Of a stretch of 64,000 nucleotides of DNA, positions 59,487 through 64,000 are shown piece after piece. The notes under the pieces are model-generated. The model was not told where the DNA came from, did no database searches, and saw only the letters and a list, made by a program, of their open reading frames with translations. The stretch comes from Pandoraea vervacti (GTDB lineage Bacteria > Pseudomonadota > Gammaproteobacteria > Burkholderiales > Burkholderiaceae): the NCBI RefSeq assembly GCF_000934605.2, contig NZ_CP010897.2, forward strand, positions 2,356,001 through 2,420,000, written 5' to 3'. Each line of letters opens with the position of its first letter. The stretch's first letter is position 1. The position numbers were made by a program, and so were the translations under genes.

Positions 59487-59520
59487 GCTTGGCGCTCAAG
59501 TGTCTGGGTGCCCGAGCGAG

Positions 59521-59590
59521 CATGCGCTGTCATGCGTCGTCATGAGCACCTGGAAGCGCCTGGAAGCACGTGGAAGCATGTGGAAGCGGG
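59521..59590. repeat. Two adjoining arrays of 10-bp repeats between radA and the ABC-F gene
   Basis: CATGCGCTGT, CATGCGTCGT, CATGAGCACC, then TGGAAGCGCC, TGGAAGCACG, TGGAAGCATG, TGGAAGCGGG: seven consecutive 10-mers of two types, in the short spacer between convergent genes. Confidence 0.85.
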
Positions 59591-59592
59591 CC

Positions 59593-61533
59593 TCAGACGA
59601 TTTGCTCAAGCGCTTCCTGTGCTTCGAGCCATTCGGCTTCGACCTCCGCGAGTTTGGCGGCGACTTCCGCCTGCTGCTTGAGGCTATCGGTGAGCAGTGC
59701 CTTCTTCGATTCCTCGTACGTGCCGCTATCGGCCAGAATGGCATCGAGCTTCGCCTTCTGATCCGAGAGCTCGCCCATCGACGCTTCGAGCTTGTCGATC
59801 TTGCGCTGAATGGGTTTGCGCAGTTGCGACAAGCGCTGGCGCTCCTGCGCCTCGGCTCGTTTCTGTTCCTTGCGATTGACGCCATCGTCGCCTGCCGTGC
59901 CATCGCTGCCGCCGATGCTGGCCTCGCGCGCCGCGGCGCGCTGATCCGCGGCATGTTGCAGAAGCCAGTCGCGATAGTCGTCGAGATCGCCATCGAATGG
60001 CTTGACTTCGCCACCGGCGACCAGCAGGAACTGGTCGGTGGTCGCGCGCAGCAGATGTCGATCGTGCGAGACGAGAATCAGCGTGCCATCGAACTGTGCG
60101 AGCGCCATCGTGAGCGCGTGACGTGTTTCGAGATCCAGGTGGTTGGTCGGTTCGTCGAGCAGCAGCAGGTTCGGCTTTTGCCAAATGATGAGCGCCAGCG
60201 CGAGGCGCGCCTTCTCGCCGCCGGAGAAGGGGGCGATCGACGCCGTCGCCATGTCGCCACGAAAGTTGAACCCGCCGAGAAAGTCGCGCAGTTCCTGTTC
60301 GCGGGTATCGGGCGCCAGGCGCTGCAAGTGCTGCAGGGGCGAGTCGTCATGGCGCAGCGTTTCGACCTGATGCTGGGCGAAGTAGCCGATCTGCAGGCCC
60401 TTGCCGGTCTTGACCGTGCCGGCCAACGGCGACAGCGTGCCGGCAAGCGTCTTGATGAGCGTGGATTTGCCTTGCCCATTCGCGCCGAGCAGGCCGATAC
60501 GCTGCTCGTTCTGCACCGACATCGTGACGTGCGGCAGGATGACCTTGTCACTGCCATCGTCGAGGTGATAGCCGCAGCGAACGGCTTCGAGCACGAGCAT
60601 CGGATTCGGCGCGCTGTCGGCCGGACGAAACTCGAACGTGAAGGGCGAGGCCACGTGGGCGGGCGCAATGCGCTCCATCTTTTCGAGCGCCTTCATACGG
60701 CTTTGCGCCTGACGCGCTTTCGACGCCTTGGCCTTGAAGCGCGAGATGAACGATTCCAGATGGGCGATCGTCTTCTTTTGCTTTTCGAAGGCGCTCTGTT
60801 GCAGCGTCAGTTGCTGGCCGCGCAGGACTTCGAACTGGCTGTAATTTCCGCCGTAGCGCTTGATCTGTTGATTCTCGATATGCAGGGTGACGTTACAGAC
60901 TTCGTCCAGAAACTCGCGGTCGTGCGAAATGACGATCAGCGTGCCCTGATAACGCTTGAGCCAGTCTTCGAGCCAGACGATGGCATCCAGATCCAGGTGG
61001 TTGGTCGGTTCGTCGAGCAGCAGCAGGTCGGACGGGCACATCAGCGCTTGCGCCAGGTTCAGGCGCATGCGCCATCCGCCGGAGAAGCTGGCCACGGGCA
61101 GCTGCGTTTGCGCGAGCGTGAAGCCCAGGCCGAGCAGCAGGGCCTCGCCGCGTGCAGGCGCCGTGTAGCCGTCGGCGTCGGCGAAGGCGGCGTGCGCCTC
61201 CGCTTGGGCGTGTCCGTCGTGCGCCGCTTCGGCGGCGGCGATGGTGGCTTCGATTTCGCGCAGGCGCGTGTCGCCGTCGAGCACGTAGTCGAGGGCGGTG
61301 CGCTCGACCGCTGGGGTTTCCTGCATCACGTGCGCGACGCGCCACCCGCTGGGAACGAGGACATCGCCGCCATCGGCGTGCAATTGTCCGCGCAGCAGGG
61401 CGAAGAGAGTGGACTTGCCCGCGCCGTTGGCGCCGACGAGGCCAACGCGCTCGCCCGGATTGAGCGTGACGGAGGTGTCCTCGAAAAGCGGCTTGGTGCC
61501 GCGCGCGAGGCTCAGATGTTCGAATCGGATCAC
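59593..61533 (-). CDS. ABC-F family ATPase, YheS-like
   Basis: Soluble protein with two ABC domains, in a family that acts on ribosomes. About 646 residues from GTG at 61533, aligned with E. coli YheS; the frame is open to 61554. Domain 1: GLVGANGAGKST, signature FSGGWRMRLNLAQAL, LLLLDEPTNHLDL. The linker (about 235-300) is basic and helical. Domain 2: GLLGANGQGKST, FSGGEKARLALAL, Walker B again. A C-terminal coiled coil (about 540-645) follows a 25-residue low-complexity stretch. No membrane segment, so it is not a transporter. Confidence 0.9.
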   Translation of the reverse strand: MIRFEHLSLARGTKPLFEDTSVTLNPGERVGLVGANGAGKSTLFALLRGQLHADGGDVLVPSGWRVAHVMQETPAVERTALDYVLDGDTRLREIEATIAAAEAAHDGHAQAEAHAAFADADGYTAPARGEALLLGLGFTLAQTQLPVASFSGGWRMRLNLAQALMCPSDLLLLDEPTNHLDLDAIVWLEDWLKRYQGTLIVISHDREFLDEVCNVTLHIENQQIKRYGGNYSQFEVLRGQQLTLQQSAFEKQKKTIAHLESFISRFKAKASKARQAQSRMKALEKMERIAPAHVASPFTFEFRPADSAPNPMLVLEAVRCGYHLDDGSDKVILPHVTMSVQNEQRIGLLGANGQGKSTLIKTLAGTLSPLAGTVKTGKGLQIGYFAQHQVETLRHDDSPLQHLQRLAPDTREQELRDFLGGFNFRGDMATASIAPFSGGEKARLALALIIWQKPNLLLLDEPTNHLDLETRHALTMALAQFDGTLILVSHDRHLLRATTDQFLLVAGGEVKPFDGDLDDYRDWLLQHAADQRAAAREASIGGSDGTAGDDGVNRKEQKRAEAQERQRLSQLRKPIQRKIDKLEASMGELSDQKAKLDAILADSGTYEESKKALLTDSLKQQAEVAAKLAEVEAEWLEAQEALEQIV

Positions 61534-61644
61534 AGCGAGAACGGCCGCGTGCACGCACCGGAGTGCAGGCGCGCGGCGTATTGAGCGGAAAAACGCGTAT
61601 TTTACCGGGAGCGAATGAATTGTCGCGGGAAATCGTGGGGGGGA

Positions 61645-62151
61645 TCAGGACATACGCCAAATACTGAAGCTATGGAGCGCGATCGGACCGTTCGTGATCT
61701 CGTTGCGCAGCCGGTCCGGCACGGGAACGATGATTTGCGCGAGATTTTGAATGTTGAAACCGATCGTCGACATGGATGGCACAGTGAAGCGCGTGGCATG
61801 CTTTGTCCAACGCGTCGCCGCCATAATGAGCGGCCTGATGTCGCCTGGCGCCTCCGGGTCATCGGGCCGAATGACAATGACAGCGGCAAAGAACCTCGTT
61901 TCGCCTTCGATCGGTGTGCCCTGTGCGTCTGTCGCGCAGTGCCAGAACGAAGTCGCGTACTCACCCGCCGAAGCGCGCAGCCCGCTCTGCCCGAGCGACA
62001 AATTGGGGGGGGATGGCGTCGCGACGACAACGTTGCGTCGATCCTGGCGATGCAAGTGGAAATACTCGCTTGCGACTTCCCATCCCGTGAAGTCGCCCGT
62101 GGCGAAATCCCCGTTGATCAGGAGTTCGCGTTCCGACGTTGAAGTCGACAT
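61645..62151 (-). CDS. Unknown protein with carbohydrate-binding-module-like start
   Basis: 168 residues, not recognised. After a polar start it has ELLINGDFATGDFTGWEV, the opening seen in many beta-sandwich, CBM-like domains, then alternating polar/hydrophobic strands and GLRASAGEYATSFWH. No signal peptide or membrane segment, so it should be cytoplasmic or exported by an unseen route. GGAGG lies 6 bases before the ATG at 62151, which makes the longer open frame (to 62304) unlikely. Upstream lie a 9-bp repeat array and an 18-bp palindrome. Confidence 0.7.
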   Translation of the reverse strand: MSTSTSERELLINGDFATGDFTGWEVASEYFHLHRQDRRNVVVATPSPPNLSLGQSGLRASAGEYATSFWHCATDAQGTPIEGETRFFAAVIVIRPDDPEAPGDIRPLIMAATRWTKHATRFTVPSMSTIGFNIQNLAQIIVPVPDRLRNEITNGPIALHSFSIWRMS

Positions 62152-62209
62152 ATTTGCCTCCGTTTGTCCCGGAAGGGGCCCAAGCTGTTCGGAAGCCCGC
62201 ATCGAATGA

Positions 62210-62272
62210 GCGCGAATTGCACGCATTGCACGAATTGCAGGAATCGCGCGATACGGACGATACGGACGATAG
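62210..62272. repeat. 9-bp tandem repeat, seven units, upstream of the unknown gene
   Basis: GCGCGAATT, GCACGCATT, GCACGAATT, GCAGGAATC, GCGCGATAC, GGACGATAC, GGACGATAG. The period is exact while the sequence drifts. It lies 60-120 bases upstream of the start at 62151, within its leader or promoter. Confidence 0.9.
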
Positions 62273-62303
62273 GCAATATGGCATCGCGAATCGGGGTACG
62301 TCA

Positions 62304-62321
62304 CCTGTCAACCTTGACAGG
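62304..62321. promoter_or_regulatory. 18-bp perfect dyad, possible operator
   Basis: CCTGTCAA-CC-TTGACAGG. Size and symmetry resemble operators of MerR/SoxR-type regulators; it also contains a TTGACA -35-like hexamer on both strands. It lies in the 296-bp spacer between cls and the unknown gene. Confidence 0.5.
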
Positions 62322-62447
62322 CAATCGGGTTCACCGAAGGCCGGAAAGGTCCGCCCTACGTAGCGTCGCCCGCGCGGCGGTGATCGGGAGGGGCAGGAAG
62401 TTCGGAAAAGTCAGTACGTGAACGATAGGGGCTCGAGGCCCGGCAAA

Positions 62448-63875
62448 TCAAAGAATCGGGGCGAAAAGTCGCGAGACGCGCATCACGATCTGACGCCACG
62501 TCGGAATCTTCCGCAAGTCGTCCTTGTTGAGCAGCGTGGCGTGTTCGAAGTCGTTGGTCAGCATGTAGGCGACGTCGTCCGCAAACGCGCGATCGACCGT
62601 CAGCAGCATGATTTCGAAGTTCAGGCGGAACGAGCGGTTGTCAAGATTGGCGCTGCCTACAGCGGCGGCGCTGTCGTCGATCAGCACGACCTTCTGATGG
62701 ATGAAGCCATGGTGATAGCGATACACGTTGATGCCGCTGCGCGCCGCCTCGTAGGCATACGACGTGGTCGCTTCGAACACCACATAGTGGTCCGCCCGGT
62801 CCGGGATCAGCAAGCGCACGTCCACGCCGCGCAGCACGGCGAGTCGCAGTGCCGAAAAGACGGCCTCGTCCGGCACGAAATACGGTGTGGTCAGCCAAAC
62901 GCGCTTCTGCGCGGCATTGATCGCCGTGACGAAGAAGAGCGACGACGTCTCCAGCCGGTCGGCCGGGCCGCTCGGCACGACCTGACAATGCATGTCCTCG
63001 CCGGACGCGGCGGGCTGGCGATTGAGCTCCGGCACCATGCCCGTGCACCAGTGCCAGTCTTCGGCGAACGCGCGCTGAATGCCCACCACCGCCGGGCCGC
63101 GCACGGAGATATGCGTGTCGCGCCACGGGGCCAGTGGCGGCTTTTCGCCCAGATACTCGACACCGACGTTATGGCCCCCCGTGAACGCTTCATTGCCGTC
63201 GATCACCACGATCTTGCGATGATTGCGGAAATTGAGCTGGAACCGGTTGACGACGATGCCGCGTTTTTTTGCCGCAAACTCGTGCACCTGCACGCCACCC
63301 TGACGCAACTTCTCGCAGTAGCTGCGCGGCAGGTCGTGACTGCCGATGCTGTCGTAAAGAAAGTAGACTTTCACGCCCGTGGCCGCGCGAGCCAGCAACC
63401 GGGCGGCGAGGGCGCGCCCAAGGGCGTCGTCCTTGACGATGAAGAACTGCACGAGGACATAGTCGCGTGCGCGGTCGATCGCGGCAAAGATGGCATCGAA
63501 CGTTGCGCGACCGTTCACCAGCAACCGCACGCGGTTGCCTGCCACGAACGACATGCCCGTCATGGCGGTGAGCGCTGCGAACTCCGGATGCGCCTCCATG
63601 GCGACGGGCGGCTCTCCGCTCCACTGGGTCTCGCCCATGCGCGACTGCAAGGCCTCGTTGCGCGCGCGGCGCGCCTCGACATAGCCGATGAATTTCGATC
63701 GTCCGAGAAACAGGTAGGGGACGAGCGTGAGATAGGGCATCGTCACGAGCGACACCGCCCACGCCACGGCGCCTTGCGAGGTGCGCACGGTCAGAACGGC
63801 ATGGATCGCGGCGGCGATCCCCAGTGCGTGGATACAGGCGACGGCAAAGCCGACGTCGAGCCAATTGAGCACCAT
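62448..63875 (-). CDS. cls: Cardiolipin synthase (phospholipase D family)
   Basis: Makes cardiolipin from phosphatidylglycerol at the inner membrane. 475 residues. Two N-terminal membrane helices (about 5-30 and 37-60), then two HKD motifs: NHRKIVVIDGNEAFTGGHN near residue 220 and HQKVVLIDDSAAAVGSAN near residue 395. The ATG at 63875 lies 9 bases after GAAGG; the upstream TTG at 63884 is too close to it. The 125 bases beyond, to the window edge, hold nothing I can identify. Confidence 0.93.
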   Translation of the reverse strand: MVLNWLDVGFAVACIHALGIAAAIHAVLTVRTSQGAVAWAVSLVTMPYLTLVPYLFLGRSKFIGYVEARRARNEALQSRMGETQWSGEPPVAMEAHPEFAALTAMTGMSFVAGNRVRLLVNGRATFDAIFAAIDRARDYVLVQFFIVKDDALGRALAARLLARAATGVKVYFLYDSIGSHDLPRSYCEKLRQGGVQVHEFAAKKRGIVVNRFQLNFRNHRKIVVIDGNEAFTGGHNVGVEYLGEKPPLAPWRDTHISVRGPAVVGIQRAFAEDWHWCTGMVPELNRQPAASGEDMHCQVVPSGPADRLETSSLFFVTAINAAQKRVWLTTPYFVPDEAVFSALRLAVLRGVDVRLLIPDRADHYVVFEATTSYAYEAARSGINVYRYHHGFIHQKVVLIDDSAAAVGSANLDNRSFRLNFEIMLLTVDRAFADDVAYMLTNDFEHATLLNKDDLRKIPTWRQIVMRVSRLFAPIL

Positions 63876-64000
63876 GACGGACAACCTTCCTCCATGCCGT
63901 GAGTCGCGACGACTCGGGAACCCGAGTGTAACCGGGGTGCGTGAATTTAGGCGAGGTTCCGGGCGAGGGCTCGCACCGTTGTGACCGTGCGAACCCCTGC

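Noticed and set aside
59464..61584. Plus-strand frame of 706 codons opposite the ABC-F gene
   Set aside because: Antisense shadow; the minus strand carries two complete ABC cassettes.
62152..62304. 51-residue N-terminal extension of the unknown protein at 61645
   Set aside because: It would translate the degenerate 9-bp array; the ATG at 62151 has a strong GGAGG site.

Overview
The window is a GC-rich, gene-dense stretch of a beta-proteobacterial chromosome. Gene content and protein sequences (PriB between S6 and S18, the alaA-hom-thrC-moeA-moaD-moaE-clpB order, an Arn cluster with ArnA split in two, CysB, a gcl-hyi-glxR operon) point to the Burkholderiaceae, with Pandoraea my best guess. 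That is inference from remembered family patterns, not a database result. There are no rRNA or tRNA genes, no CRISPR array and no prophage. One insertion sequence (IS110 family) is present.

Layout. 1-7.3 kb: the 3' part of cysB, an L-asparaginase, then the leftward glyoxylate-to-glycerate operon gcl-hyi-glxR with a divergent LysR gene. 7.4-12.4 kb: rpsF-priB-rpsR-rplI, dnaB, and a DUF47 regulator coupled to a Pit phosphate transporter. 12.5-16.4 kb: a 34-residue membrane peptide behind a Fur-like box, an NlpC/P60 lipoprotein, PhoH and a Bcp peroxiredoxin. 16.5-24.6 kb: the leftward lipid A aminoarabinose cluster (Mth938-domain gene, arnT, one SMR-type gene, arnB, arnC, the ArnA formyltransferase and decarboxylase as two genes, arnD). 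24.9-34.7 kb: alaA, hom, thrC, moeA, moaD, moaE, a group III truncated haemoglobin, and clpB behind a sigma-32-type promoter. 35-40 kb: a DUF2306 membrane protein overlapping a LytS-type kinase and LytTR regulator, an AraC regulator, a gamma-glutamylcyclotransferase-like protein and a DMT exporter. 40.3-45.5 kb: the glyoxylate shunt, aceA and aceB, with a stress protein and a second LysR gene between them. 45.7-52.8 kb: proline iminopeptidase, an RGG-tailed DEAD-box helicase with a long leader, and tsaB-rimI-uracil-DNA glycosylase-DUF1853 overlapping one another. 52.9-54.4 kb: the IS110 element. 54.5-63.9 kb: thiD, lplT, alr, radA, an ABC-F ATPase, an unknown protein and a cardiolipin synthase.

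How the genes work together. Two routes for glyoxylate lie about 34 kb apart: the carboligase route to glycerate, and the isocitrate lyase/malate synthase shunt. Each has a LysR regulator divergent from a glyoxylate-consuming gene, and the two regulators are clearly paralogous. The Arn cluster covers every chemical step from UDP-glucuronate to 4-amino-arabinose-modified lipid A. DnaB, PriB, RadA and the glycosylase serve replication and repair.

The main unusual signals are: (i) four genes (ansA-like, dnaB, tsaB, the second lysR) with a -10 hexamer only 6-7 bases before the start codon, predicting leaderless mRNAs; (ii) many short tandem arrays, mostly of 9 or 12 bp, inside or beside genes; (iii) a cluster of palindromes between lplT and alr; (iv) the 34-residue peptide behind the Fur-like box; (v) a structured non-coding end of the IS110 element that probably encodes its bridge RNA. 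I saw no convincing new multi-gene system. The closest candidates are the DUF2306-kinase-LytTR trio and the unknown gene at 61.6-62.2 kb with its repeat and 18-bp dyad.
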